Shown in pieces: positions 26,627 to 35,520 of a DNA stretch of 64,000 nt. The stretch lies in the NCBI RefSeq assembly GCF_023806485.1, contig NZ_JAMSLR010000001.1, positions 531,835-595,834 on the forward strand. Direction: 5' to 3'. The position numbers were made by a program, and so were the translations under genes. How positions within the stretch are numbered: position 1 is the stretch's first letter; each line of letters opens with the position of its first letter. The notes beneath the pieces are model-generated. The model was given only the letters and a program-made list of their open reading frames with translations. It did no database searches and was not told where the DNA came from. The stretch comes from Thermalbibacter longus (GTDB lineage: Bacteria > Chloroflexota > Chloroflexia > Thermomicrobiales > Thermomicrobiaceae).

Positions 26627-27790
26627 ATGATCTACCTCGATAACGCTGCTGCGAGCTGGCCCAAGCCGGAGGTCGTCTACCGGACACTCGGCGACTTCCT
26701 GCGCGGGACGGGAGCCAGCCCCGGCCGCCATGTCCATCGGATGGGCGTCGAGGCTGCTCGCGCCGTCGAGGAGACTCGACAGAAGTTGGCCCGGCTGCTC
26801 GGTCTCGAGGACGCCTGGCGGATCGTCTTCACCGCCAACGCGACCGACGCGCTGAATCTCGCGATCAAGGGCGTGCTCTCGGCGAACGACCATGCCGTGA
26901 CGACGGTCATGGAGCACAACGCGGTACGGCGGCCGCTACGGGCGCTGGAGGCGATCGGTGTCGCCATGACCAAGGTGCGAGCAGACGGGCAGGGGTTTGT
27001 CGATCCGACCGCCGTACGGGCAGCGCTTCGCCCGAATACCCGCCTGGTCGTGGTCACGCATGCCTCGAACGTGAACGGAGCGCTACAACCGGTCCGCGAG
27101 GTGGCGGAGATCGTCCATGAGCACGGTGCGCTCCTGCTGGTCGATGGCGCGCAGACGGTGGGTGCTTTACCGTTTACACTCGCGGACCTCGACGCTGACT
27201 TACTCGCGTTCGGCGGCTATCGGGCCCTTTTGGGTCCGCCGGGCACAGGAGCGCTGGTCATCGGGCCCCGGGTCGATCCTTCCGAACTCTCACCGCTTCG
27301 TGAGGGAGAAACCGGGGTAAACTCGGAGAGGGATATCCAGCCAGCCGAGCTACCACACCGGTACGAGGCCGGTATGCTCAATACCGTCGGCATCGCCGCG
27401 TTGGGGGCGGCGCTGGACTTCCTCCGCGAGGTCGGAATCGACCGGGTTGCGGCGCATCTGCGAGTCCTGACCGACCGGCTGATCGAGGGATTAGGAGGCA
27501 TTCCGGGCGTGCGAGTTCTCTCACCGGACGACCCGAATCGCCGGGTTGCGGTCGTCTCCTTCGTTGTCGAGGGGTGGGATCCGGTTGACTTCGGTGACGT
27601 GCTGGACCGGACCTTCGGTATCGCCTGCCGGGCTGGTCTACATGGTGCGCCGGAGGCATGCCGGGCGCTGGATGCCTTCCCGCGCGGAACTGTACGGTTT
27701 TCGCCGGGGTTCTTCACCACCGAACAGGAGATCGACCAGGCTGTTGCCGCCGTGCGCGAGCTTGCCCGCACGCCGCTCCACTTAGCCTGA
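26627..27790 (+). CDS. Class V aminotransferase-fold, cysteine-desulfurase-like protein lacking catalytic Lys and Cys
   Basis: The 387-residue protein is colinear with the cysteine desulfurase family: MIYLDNAAASWPKPEVV, GASPGRHVHRMG, FTANATDALNLAIKGVL, TTVMEHNAVRRPLRAL, THASNVNGALQPV, and LLLVDGAQTVGALPF with the PLP-contacting aspartate. Two catalytic positions are changed. Where the family has the Schiff-base lysine in a (S/T)GHKGLLGP-like motif, this protein has GGYRALLGP. Where the mobile loop has the persulfide cysteine in RSGLHCAP, it has RAGLHGAP. The fold is not in doubt, but classical desulfurase chemistry is. It follows the E1-like gene by 3 bases. Confidence 0.85.
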   Translation: MIYLDNAAASWPKPEVVYRTLGDFLRGTGASPGRHVHRMGVEAARAVEETRQKLARLLGLEDAWRIVFTANATDALNLAIKGVLSANDHAVTTVMEHNAVRRPLRALEAIGVAMTKVRADGQGFVDPTAVRAALRPNTRLVVVTHASNVNGALQPVREVAEIVHEHGALLLVDGAQTVGALPFTLADLDADLLAFGGYRALLGPPGTGALVIGPRVDPSELSPLREGETGVNSERDIQPAELPHRYEAGMLNTVGIAALGAALDFLREVGIDRVAAHLRVLTDRLIEGLGGIPGVRVLSPDDPNRRVAVVSFVVEGWDPVDFGDVLDRTFGIACRAGLHGAPEACRALDAFPRGTVRFSPGFFTTEQEIDQAVAAVRELARTPLHLA

Positions 27791-27802
27791 AGGGGCGTGT
27801 CC

Positions 27803-28237
27803 ATGCCTGAGAATCGACGCTCGACTCGCCTCGAGGAGCAGATCCGAGAAATCCTGGAGCAGGCAGATCGCGAGCCGGCCTGGCGGCGCTGGCTCCGGCG
27901 GCTTCGACGCCCACGGCCACACCTGGAAGCTTTTCCACCTCGCCCGAGGCGCCGAGCTTGGTCGATCGAGCCGACCTGGGTTTGGATCGGCGCGACGTTC
28001 GGCCTCGCGCTTCTTGCGATCCTCGTCTCGGACTGGTCCCGCACGCTCGCTCTGGCCGTGGCCATCACTAGCCTCGTCGTCTTCTTCGCGCCGATCGTCG
28101 CGCGCTTTCGCCGGGGCCCAGTGGAGGTGTCCGGCTCGCGCCGCTGGCGAGGGCGAGATATCGATCTTCCTCCGCCCCGCATCGGCCTGGTTGGGCGGCT
28201 CCGCTACTGGCTCTGGCGACTGCGCCAGCGCCGGTGA
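27803..28237 (+). CDS. Hypothetical small membrane protein
   Basis: This 144-residue protein has a charged N-terminal part (about 1-50, Arg-rich), two adjacent membrane helices (about 55-90: WVWIGATFGLALLAILVSDW, then TLALAVAITSLVVFFAPIVA) and a basic cytoplasmic tail ending WLWRLRQRR. No family recognised. It begins 12 bases after the aminotransferase-fold gene. ATG 27803 is preferred over GTG 27797 because AGGGG lies 7 bases before it. It may be the third member of the thiF-aminotransferase operon. Confidence 0.65.
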   Translation: MPENRRSTRLEEQIREILEQADREPAWRRWLRRLRRPRPHLEAFPPRPRRRAWSIEPTWVWIGATFGLALLAILVSDWSRTLALAVAITSLVVFFAPIVARFRRGPVEVSGSRRWRGRDIDLPPPRIGLVGRLRYWLWRLRQRR

Positions 28238-28326
28238 CGGCGATGACGGCGCGTTTCTCTCGGCTGGGTTATGCTTCCGACCGAGGGAAGGGGAGCCGCT
28301 TCTGGTACAGGGATGTGGGTTGGGGG

Positions 28327-28788
28327 ATGCCGAAGATAGTCAGCGATATCGTCGACGTCTACGTCTTTCGCCACTACCGCAAGACGGCCCAGTTCTTGCT
28401 CCTGCATCGACGCCCCGACGTGCCGCTCGGCAATACCTGGCAAGCCGTCCACGGGAAGATCCTGCCGCACGAGCGAGCGGTAGACGCCGCGCTCCGCGAG
28501 CTACGGGAGCAGACGGGACTCGTCCCGGAGAAGCTCTACTCGGCCGATTTCATCAACCAATTTTACGATCACACGACCGATTCGATCGTGCTCGCGCCAT
28601 CGTTCGCGGCACTCGTGGAGACGAGAGCGAAGCTCGAGCTCGCGAGCGAGTACAACGACTATGCCTGGTGTGACCTCGAGGAGACGGTCGCCAGGCTGCC
28701 CTGGACCGGGCAGCGCTGGGCTGTCCGGCACATCTACGATGTGATTGCCCTCGGTGGCGAGGAAGCCGAGTTCTATGCCCTCACATGA
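28327..28788 (+). CDS. Nudix hydrolase
   Basis: The product has a Nudix box GKILPHERAVDAALRELREQ-TGL, matching Gx5Ex7REUxEExGU except that the second Glu of the EE pair is Gln. The enclosing fold (VSDIVDVYVFRHYRKTAQFL, then LLHRRPDVPLGNTWQAVHG) is typical of dNTP/NDP-X pyrophosphatases, and the substrate cannot be predicted. The frame is open back to an ATG at 28234 that overlaps the previous gene. ATG 28327 is preferred because family-like sequence starts there, but its ribosome site is poor, so either start is possible. Confidence 0.8.
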   Translation: MPKIVSDIVDVYVFRHYRKTAQFLLLHRRPDVPLGNTWQAVHGKILPHERAVDAALRELREQTGLVPEKLYSADFINQFYDHTTDSIVLAPSFAALVETRAKLELASEYNDYAWCDLEETVARLPWTGQRWAVRHIYDVIALGGEEAEFYALT

Positions 28789-28853
28789 GCCCGCGCGCGA
28801 TTACGGGCGACGCCCAGGCCAGCCTGGCGGCGCGTTCGCGGCCTTGGGGACCG

Positions 28854-29183
28854 CTAGATTCGGACCGCCGTGCCTGATGCCGTCACCATCAGCATCCCGC
28901 CGCCTCCGCCCATCTCGATCGTCTCGTAGTCCAGGTCCACGCCGATGATCGCATTCGCGCCGAGTTGCTCGGCGGCCTGGCGCATCTCGTCGAGCGCGAT
29001 CTCCCGCGCCCGGCGTAGCTCCTTCTCGTAGGCGCCGGAGCGGCCGCCCACGATGTCGCGGATACCGGCGAACAGATCGCGAAAGAGATTGGCTCCGAGG
29101 ATGGCCTCGCCGGTCACGATGCCCAGATATTCCTTAACCGGCTTCCCCTCGATCGTGTTCGTGGTGGTGATAATCGTTGCCAT
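28854..29183 (-). CDS. YbjQ (UPF0145) family heavy-metal-binding-domain protein
   Basis: The 109-residue protein begins [20 protein letters not shown] and contains [39 protein letters not shown] and [17 protein letters not shown], the full YbjQ pattern. These small proteins form pentamers; their function is not established. ATG 29183 is chosen over the longer frame (29285), whose extra residues do not fit the family. It is convergent with the Nudix gene, 65 bases away. Confidence 0.9.
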   Translation of the reverse strand: MATIITTTNTIEGKPVKEYLGIVTGEAILGANLFRDLFAGIRDIVGGRSGAYEKELRRAREIALDEMRQAAEQLGANAIIGVDLDYETIEMGGGGGMLMVTASGTAVRI

Positions 29184-29442
29184 AGCCGTCCCCCTGTCCG
29201 AAGCTTGCTCCAGCACTCCGGCGCTTCCACCGGCCTCCTGCTCAGCCACACGAGGTCCTTGCCGGACTGGTGGCTCGCCATCCAAGAGGATAGCTGGATC
29301 CGTGCGGCAGTGCGAGCCTCACGGGACATCCCGGCTATAGCGGATGCATGCACCTTGCCGGGGGCCGAGACTGGTACCGGCAAGGTCGTCCAGTCAGGAC
29401 CTGCCGCCTGTCGGCACGCGCGAGCGTATCCTCGCCGGACCG

Positions 29443-30675
29443 CTAGCCCACCACCCAGGCGTTGAAGCGCTCTACGACCTCTTCGAGGTGGTCTGCCCAC
29501 CACTCGTAGTCAGGATAGACCTGGAGCTCCTTGTTCTGGGGGGAGCTGGGCAGGAGTGGCAGCCGCTCCGGTGGGAGAGAGTCGAAGGCGCGGCTGTTCG
29601 CCGGGCCGTCCGGGTACATCATCGCGAAACGGCTTTGGATCTCTGGCCGGAGCGCGAAGTTGATGAAGTCGTGTGCCACGTCCACATTCTTCGAGCCACG
29701 CGGGATCACCAGCGAGTCACTGGACAGCCGGCCCTCGTTCCAGGTGTAGCCGAGCGGCGCACCCTGCTCGATCACGACCTGTACCCTGGCGATCCAGGCA
29801 TCGGTCAGGTCGACCTCCCCATCGGACAAGAGCTGTGCGGGCTGCGCGCCAGCCTCCCACCAGACGGTGATATGCGGCTTGATCCGATCCAGCGAGCGGA
29901 ATGCGCGGTCGATGTCGAGCGGGTAGAGCTGATCCATCGGCACGCCGTCGGCGAGGAGCGCCGCCTCGATCGGCCCCCACTGCGCGTACTTCTGAAAGGC
30001 TCGGGCACCCGGGAAACTCTCCACGTCCCAGAAATCCGCCCAACCGGCCGGAGGGTTGTCACCGAACTTATCCGTTCGGTACGCCAGGCACGTTGAGTAG
30101 TAGTAATAGCCGACGCCGTGCTCGAGGATCAGCTCAGGGAAAATGTCTTTCGTGTCAACCTTGCTGTAGTCGATCGGCTCGAGCAAGTTCAGCCGGCCCA
30201 TCGGGATCACGGCTTCGGTGCCAACGTCGACGACGTCCCACTCGACGTTGCCCGCCTCGACCATGGCGCGGAGCTTGGCTTCATCGCTGGCATCCTCGAC
30301 GATCTGGCATCCCGTCAGACGTATAAACGGCTCGTACATCGCGGCACGCAAGGCGTCCTGGAGCGCGCCGCCCCAGGAGGTGACGACGATGGTGCGTCCC
30401 CTCCAGCGGTTGGGATCATCGTATCCTGGGATCGCGAGCTCTTCGGGCGCCACGGTCGGCGTCGCTTGTGGTGCGGTCGTCGCTGTTGCGGTTGGTGACG
30501 TCGCGGGCGAGCTTTGTGGCGCCGCCGGTGTGCCGGCGACTGGCGCTTCCTCACGACAGGCGATCCCCGCCGCGAGACTCGCCGATGCCAAACCGGCAAC
30601 CCGGAGGAAATCGCGCCGGCGGAAGCGTCGCTGCGCTCTGAGGAGATCGAGCAGACGTGGAGAACGATCGGACAT
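29443..30675 (-). CDS. Tat-exported solute-binding lipoprotein, PotD/spermidine-putrescine type
   Basis: A 410-residue extracellular binding protein. The N-terminus carries a twin-arginine signal (RRRDFLRVAG) and a lipobox ending in AAGIAC, then a Pro/Thr/Ala linker. The mature fold has GRTIVVTSWGGALQDALRAA, AMVEAGNVEWDVVDVGTEAV and IPRGSKNVDVAHDFINFALR, typical of iron/polyamine/opine-type binding proteins. No permease or ATPase gene is nearby, so it must use a transporter encoded elsewhere or act as a sensor partner. It is the last gene of the Rieske cluster, 109 bases after the FAD oxidoreductase; the likely ligand is an amine or quaternary ammonium compound (inference). Confidence 0.85.
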   Translation of the reverse strand: MSDRSPRLLDLLRAQRRFRRRDFLRVAGLASASLAAGIACREEAPVAGTPAAPQSSPATSPTATATTAPQATPTVAPEELAIPGYDDPNRWRGRTIVVTSWGGALQDALRAAMYEPFIRLTGCQIVEDASDEAKLRAMVEAGNVEWDVVDVGTEAVIPMGRLNLLEPIDYSKVDTKDIFPELILEHGVGYYYYSTCLAYRTDKFGDNPPAGWADFWDVESFPGARAFQKYAQWGPIEAALLADGVPMDQLYPLDIDRAFRSLDRIKPHITVWWEAGAQPAQLLSDGEVDLTDAWIARVQVVIEQGAPLGYTWNEGRLSSDSLVIPRGSKNVDVAHDFINFALRPEIQSRFAMMYPDGPANSRAFDSLPPERLPLLPSSPQNKELQVYPDYEWWADHLEEVVERFNAWVVG

Positions 30676-30784
30676 GGCGAGCTCCTCCTCTCACGTGGCG
30701 AACGGCCGAACGTCGAGTGACCGTGCAGTCACGTCGCGTATCGGTCCAGTCGCCGAATGCTGGCCCTGATCCCGACCGGGCAGC

Positions 30785-31951
30785 TCACCGGGTAGGGAAC
30801 GGCAGCGCGATCGCGTCGCGGACGCGGCGTGGCTCGCTGAAGCGACTGAGCCGGATCTCCTCATCGGGCAGCTCCGTGACACGCTCGTCGAGGATCAGCT
30901 CGGCGAGCTTCATGCCGAGTGCTGGCCCCCACATCATCCCGTGACCCCCGGCAGCGACGACGTAGAAGCCGAAGCGCGGCTCGTCGATGATCGGCAGGTG
31001 GTCGGGCGTGTAGTCGATCGATCCGGTCCATGCCCGGCCGATCGGTTGCCCGGCGAGCGACGGGATCGTCGCTTCCCACTCCGGCTTCAGCCGCTCGAAG
31101 TAGGCCCAGTCGAACTCGAGCAAGAATCGCTCAGTCGGATCCGCCTGCTCCTCCGGGTTGCTCATGCCGAGCAGCACCCCCTGCTCGTCGGGGCGGAGGT
31201 AGTAGCCCTGGCTGAGCACGAAGACCATCGGAAAGTTCGCTGGCATGGCGGCCGGGCGCTCGGGGAACGTAACGATCTGGTGCCGGGCTGCCGAGACCGG
31301 AACCTCGATACCGAGCATCGCGCCGATCCGCCTGGCGCCCCGCGGCCCAGCGGCATCGACCACGCGCTCCGCCTCGAACGTCCCACGCGTCGTCTGGACG
31401 CGGTAACCGCTGCTCAGCGGCTCGATCGCCTGTACCTCGCACTCCTCGAAGAGGGAAACGCCGGCCTTGAGCACGGCGTGGGTGATGTTGCGCGCGACGA
31501 TCGCCGGGTAGACGAACCCGTCGTCCGGCGTGTAGGTCGCGCCGAGGAAGCGATCCCAGTCAACGAACGGGACGCGCCGCTTCAGCTCAGGGGGGTCCAG
31601 CCACTCGTTGGCAATCCCACACCGCTGGCGAAGCTCGACCAGATCGTGGAATGCGGCACGCTCCTCCTCGCTCGAGGCTGCGACATAGTACCCAACTTCG
31701 GTGAACCCGCTCCCGATCCCGAGCTCTTGACCGAGCTGGCGGTAGAGCTCGCGCGACCACTTGCCGAGCTTGACGGCGGTCTCCGAGCCACCCTGCTGCC
31801 GGACGATCCCAGCGGAGCGCGTCGTCGCGCCGAAGCCGGCCCAGTACCGCTCGCACACGGCGATTCGGCGGGTACCGCGCTTCGCCAGGTGGTACGCCGT
31901 CCAAAGCCCGAGGTTCCCTCCCCCGACGATCAGCACATCAAAGGATGCCAT
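30785..31951 (-). CDS. FAD-dependent oxidoreductase of the DAO/sarcosine oxidase family
   Basis: The 388-residue flavoprotein begins FDVLIVGGGNLGLWTAYHLA (dinucleotide fold), then RSAGIVRQQGGSETAVKLGK, AERVVDAAGPRGARRIGAML and, near the end, TPDHLPIIDEPRFGFYVVAA with GGHGMMWGPALGMKLAELI, the DAO-family signature. Members oxidise N-methyl or amino groups of sarcosine, dimethylglycine, proline or similar amino acids. Coupled genomically to a Rieske monooxygenase, it would fit stepwise N-demethylation of a betaine. It lies 48 bases after the Rieske gene stop. Confidence 0.88.
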   Translation of the reverse strand: MASFDVLIVGGGNLGLWTAYHLAKRGTRRIAVCERYWAGFGATTRSAGIVRQQGGSETAVKLGKWSRELYRQLGQELGIGSGFTEVGYYVAASSEEERAAFHDLVELRQRCGIANEWLDPPELKRRVPFVDWDRFLGATYTPDDGFVYPAIVARNITHAVLKAGVSLFEECEVQAIEPLSSGYRVQTTRGTFEAERVVDAAGPRGARRIGAMLGIEVPVSAARHQIVTFPERPAAMPANFPMVFVLSQGYYLRPDEQGVLLGMSNPEEQADPTERFLLEFDWAYFERLKPEWEATIPSLAGQPIGRAWTGSIDYTPDHLPIIDEPRFGFYVVAAGGHGMMWGPALGMKLAELILDERVTELPDEEIRLSRFSEPRRVRDAIALPFPTR

Positions 31952-31999
31952 TGCTCTCCCTTTCTTCCATCGGAGCCTGTCTCACGGTGCTTACTGCAC

Positions 32000-33130
32000 T
32001 CACGCCCCGGTCCCCTCTAGCCGGGCGAGCACGAAGTCGTTGAAGCGGCGAATATGTGCCTCAGTTGGCGCATAGATGCCACCCTCCCGATAGGCCCGCG
32101 AGTCCACGTTGGCCTGGCACAATTCGCAGGCCTCCCAGTCTTGGCGGTTCACCAGATCCCAGAACTCGACCGCGTCCGAAGGGTCGAAGCCTGGCTGCTC
32201 GATCACTGGCGGGTCGAAGAGCCAGTCGCACACGATGAGCGTACGGCCTGGCCCCTTAGGCTCGAGCCGGTGGATGAGGACGTAGTCCGGGTGGAGATTC
32301 ACGAAGACGTTGGGCAGCAAGACGATCCCGTAGTAGGTGCGCTCGTCCTGCGGGAGCAAGCCAGGTAGCAGCGGGCGCGTCGTCTTGCCGGTGACAGTCA
32401 GCGATTCGACCCCGTCGGCGAACCTGGCCCCGATACCTTGCTGGTAGGCTAAGCCTTCGCGGAAGCTCGGTACCAGGCTGCTCAACTCAGGGTGGACGAC
32501 CGCGCAGTGGTAGCACTCCATGAAGTTTTCGACGATTAGCTTCCAGTTGGCAGCGACATCGTAGACGATGGTCTTGCCGACGCCGAGTGTGCCGATCCTG
32601 TATCGCGAGAATGTCTCGCGCTCGCCGAATCGCTCGACGATGGCCCGGTCGAGCTGTGCCTCGATCGGTTCCGGCTGGGAAGCTAGGTTGACCCAGAGCA
32701 GCCCTTCCCAGACCTCGAGCGGGACGCGGTGCAGCCCGAACGATTCGCGCTCGAAGCCGGGCAGATCGCGCATGTTCGGGGCGCCGATGAGCTGGCCTTC
32801 GAGGTTATAGCTCCAGGCGTGGTACCGGCACTGGATCACCCCGCCACGGAGGGAGCCCTGGAGCTCCGCGCACAATCGCGCACCGCGGTGGCGGCAGACG
32901 TTGAGGAACGCGTGCACCGAGCCGCTGCGGCTGCGGACGATCAGCAGGTTCTCGCCCGCGACGTCGCAGGTCAGAATGTCCCCCGGGTTCGGGAGGGCAT
33001 CGGCCCTCCCGACGCAGAACCAGAGCTGGGAGAAGATACGCTCCTGCTCGAGGCGATAGACCTCGGGGTCGACGTAGTAGCGCCCGGGGAGCGTGCGGAC
33101 GAGGGTGTACTCCGCTGCTGGAGTCGTCAT
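32000..33130 (-). CDS. Rieske non-heme iron oxygenase alpha subunit, GbcA/CntA-like
   Basis: The 376-residue oxygenase has a Rieske [2Fe-2S] domain with CRH (C79, H81) and CRYH (C101, H104), and a catalytic domain with ENFMECYHCAVVHPEL supplying the mononuclear iron histidines. This NFxECYHCxxxHPE form is typical of enzymes acting on quaternary amines such as glycine betaine, carnitine or stachydrine rather than of aromatic-ring dioxygenases, so an N-demethylase is my best guess. No reductase gene is adjacent. ATG 33130 is chosen because family sequence starts with TTPAAEYTLVRTLPGRYYVD; the upstream extension to 33289 is not conserved in character. Confidence 0.88.
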   Translation of the reverse strand: MTTPAAEYTLVRTLPGRYYVDPEVYRLEQERIFSQLWFCVGRADALPNPGDILTCDVAGENLLIVRSRSGSVHAFLNVCRHRGARLCAELQGSLRGGVIQCRYHAWSYNLEGQLIGAPNMRDLPGFERESFGLHRVPLEVWEGLLWVNLASQPEPIEAQLDRAIVERFGERETFSRYRIGTLGVGKTIVYDVAANWKLIVENFMECYHCAVVHPELSSLVPSFREGLAYQQGIGARFADGVESLTVTGKTTRPLLPGLLPQDERTYYGIVLLPNVFVNLHPDYVLIHRLEPKGPGRTLIVCDWLFDPPVIEQPGFDPSDAVEFWDLVNRQDWEACELCQANVDSRAYREGGIYAPTEAHIRRFNDFVLARLEGTGA

Positions 33131-33365
33131 CGATGCTGGCCCTCCCGTTCCATCGGAGACGGACGTCCGTATCGGTAGCAACCTGTGCCACGCCGGTTCA
33201 GATTCCTGTCGGATACTGCGAAGACGGTTCGAGTAATCCGGTCCTACCTCGCGCCCGGCGAGCACCACAACGGCGACGGGCCACTTCATGCCCTGATGCT
33301 CCCCTTATACGCCGAGTGGTGGGCGTTGGCAATGCGCCGCGCGTCAGAATGCTGAAGGATTGTCT

Positions 33366-33379
33366 CATACACTTGTATG
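33366..33379. promoter_or_regulatory. Palindromic operator candidate between the Rieske operon and the PucR gene
   Basis: CATACA-ct-TGTATG is a perfect 6-bp inverted repeat with two central bases, 33 bases upstream of the PucR gene start and in the divergent region serving both transcripts. A short AT-rich palindrome in this position is a plausible PucR binding site. No experiment-like support is visible. Confidence 0.45.
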
Positions 33380-33411
33380 AACCCCTGCGAGGATGGTACG
33401 ATGCGAGCGCT

Positions 33412-34980
33412 ATGGTCATCACGGTCCGCGATCTTCTGGAACGGCCGGATCTGCGAACCCGCCTGATCGCGGGAGAGTCCGGCATCGACCGGCCGGTGAC
33501 CTGGGCACATGTGTGCGAGCTCGAGGACCCGACAGCCTGGCTCGCTGGCGGCGAGCTGGTAATGACCGTCGGGATCGGCATTCCACGTGACCCGGCGAGC
33601 CAAGTCACCTATATCGAGCGGCTGGCGAAGGCACAGCTCAGTGGCGTGATGATCTGCGAGGGGATGCGTGCTCCTGAGCTGTCGGACGCCATGCTCGAGG
33701 CCGCCGATCGCTGGGGCTTGCCGGTGATGCTCACAGCGTACGAAGTGCCGTTCGTCGCCGTATCGCGCGTGGTGGCGGATGCCAACCTGGAGGAAGAGCA
33801 CGCGCGGTTGAGGAGAACCCTCCAGGTCTACGAGGTCGCCCGCCTGGTGGTCCACTCGAGCAAGCTGCCAGCGTCGGATTTCATCGCTCGCCTGGAACGG
33901 ATCGTCGATGGCCGGCTAATTGTCGTCGATCCGGCAGTGGGGCGCGTGGTGTTGCCCCCGGAGGCACCGATGCCCCCATCGCTCGGGCGGGCGCTCCGTG
34001 TGGCGCTGGAGCGCTATCCGAGTGACCATGTGCCGGCGGTGATCCAGCTCCCGGAGGTCGGCCCATCGACGATCGCTCTCGCAGTGCCGGCGCGGCGACG
34101 GGCATTCCTGGTCGTCAGCGGGGGGCGTCACCGCGCGGCTCACGATGTCGTCGTGCTGCGCCACGTCGCCACGGTCGTCGCCCTGGCCCTCGAGCGGATG
34201 ACGGCAGACCTCGAGCGCAAGCATCGGTTGGGGGCCGAGCTGTTAGCCCACCTTGCCGACCGCCGGATCACGGCGGACCTGGGGCTGGAGCTGCTCATGC
34301 GAGAGCAGGGTTTCCCGTCACCGCCGTACGCGGTCGCGGCGATTGCCGAGGATGCAGTCGCGTTGGGCGAGTTGCAAGCATGGCTGGAGTCCCATTGCCT
34401 GCCGCACACGACGCTGCGGAGAGAGGGCTACATCTTCCTGCTCCTGCCGGATTCTGATGAAGCCATCGCGTGTTTGAGCGAGTGCCTCAGCTCGACTCCG
34501 GTCGGCTGGAGCGAGCGCGTATTGACGCTGGCGCGTGTCCCGGAGGCGATGCTGGAAGCGCGTTGGGCGCTCCAGCATGCGCGCGAGGTGGGCAGGGGAT
34601 TCGTCCGGTACGGGGAGCAGGGACTCGGCTCGTCCAGCCTGCCCATGAGCGTGGAGGCTGCGCGCAACCTCGTCGAGCGCGTACTGGGCACGGTGCTAGC
34701 GTACGATGCCTCTCACGAGGGCCAGTTGTTCCACTCGCTGCGCTGTTTCCTAGAGCAGGATTGCTCGTGGAGCGAGACAGCGCGGGCTTTGGGGATCCAT
34801 CGTCAGACGCTCGTCTATCGGTTGCGCAAGGTGGAGTCGCTTACCGGGCTGAAGGTCGACCGGACCAGCGACCTGGTCACACTCTGGCTGGCAGTCCGGG
34901 CTGCCTCAGCCCTCGGACTGGAGCGCGACGGGCTGAAGGGGCGGGCGACTCCTGGCCATTCGCTCAACAAGGGAATCTGA
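33412..34980 (+). CDS. PucR-family transcriptional regulator
   Basis: The 522-residue regulator starts with the PucR N-terminal domain (VITVRDLLERPDLRTRLIAG, then TWAHVCELEDPTAWLAGGEL), has a middle region with a degenerate GGDEF-like segment, and ends with the CdaR/PucR helix-turn-helix CSWSETARALGIHRQTLVYR plus LRKVESLTGL. PucR proteins sense purines, amines or amino-acid derivatives and control adjacent catabolic operons, so the divergent Rieske-FAD-binding-protein operon is the likely target. ATG 33412 is the first residue matching the domain; the ribosome site is not obvious. The frame is open upstream to 33133 without similarity. Confidence 0.9.
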   Translation: MVITVRDLLERPDLRTRLIAGESGIDRPVTWAHVCELEDPTAWLAGGELVMTVGIGIPRDPASQVTYIERLAKAQLSGVMICEGMRAPELSDAMLEAADRWGLPVMLTAYEVPFVAVSRVVADANLEEEHARLRRTLQVYEVARLVVHSSKLPASDFIARLERIVDGRLIVVDPAVGRVVLPPEAPMPPSLGRALRVALERYPSDHVPAVIQLPEVGPSTIALAVPARRRAFLVVSGGRHRAAHDVVVLRHVATVVALALERMTADLERKHRLGAELLAHLADRRITADLGLELLMREQGFPSPPYAVAAIAEDAVALGELQAWLESHCLPHTTLRREGYIFLLLPDSDEAIACLSECLSSTPVGWSERVLTLARVPEAMLEARWALQHAREVGRGFVRYGEQGLGSSSLPMSVEAARNLVERVLGTVLAYDASHEGQLFHSLRCFLEQDCSWSETARALGIHRQTLVYRLRKVESLTGLKVDRTSDLVTLWLAVRAASALGLERDGLKGRATPGHSLNKGI

Positions 34981-35090
34981 AGCCTCGAGGGAGCTCGAGG
35001 GGAACGAGGCGCGAGGGTTCCTGTATCGTCTGCCTCACTGGTTCTGGCGCTTTCGCGCGCTCGTGCCCGGAAGCGAGCCGTGAGCCGGGC

Positions 35091-35520
35091 TCAGTCGCCA
35101 TATCGAGCCGGCACGAGGCGGTGTGCGGCCCATCCCCTCGCCTGGGCGCAGTTGACGCTGGCGAAGTAGATGACGATTTCGACGGCGCGGGCAACCATCG
35201 TCTTTTCGTAGAAGGGAGCATCCGGATTACCCCAGTAGGGTGGTTTGGTGCCCCGGCCCTTTTCCCCCGTGATATGAGGATGAAAGACCACGCGCCCGCC
35301 GCGTCGTGCTGCCCAGCGTACTGACTCCGGGTAGCGCCACCTCGCGTGGCAGATGGTGATGCCGAATGGTAACCCGGGAAGTATGTCTGCGGAAACAGAC
35401 AATCGCCACCGCCTGTTCCGCAGCGTGGGCCAAGAAGCGCCCGACGGTGGAGATGCCCTCCTCTCGCGTCACTGCGGTTCGAGGCGCAGCCAGCCCGATC
35501 CGCCAGGTTCTCGGTCCCAT
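35091..35520 (-). pseudogene. Carbon-nitrogen hydrolase (nitrilase family) pseudogene
   Basis: The N-terminus reads TWRIGLAAPRTAVTREEGIS and GRFLAHAAEQAVAIVCF from ATG 35520. The next family motif continues one frame away as FPQTYFPGY, and the catalytic region FGITICHARWRYPESV, with the nucleophile Cys, continues in a third frame to a stop at 35091. In an intact enzyme about 100 residues, including the catalytic lysine, lie between those motifs and are missing here. So the gene has an internal deletion plus frame changes. It sits next to PucR and the Rieske cluster, and may once have hydrolysed an amide, nitrile or carbamoyl product of that pathway. Confidence 0.65.

Noticed and set aside
35091..35402. 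Intact 103-residue nitrilase-like gene
   Set aside because: Family motifs N-terminal to it continue in other frames and the catalytic lysine region is missing, so it is a pseudogene fragment.
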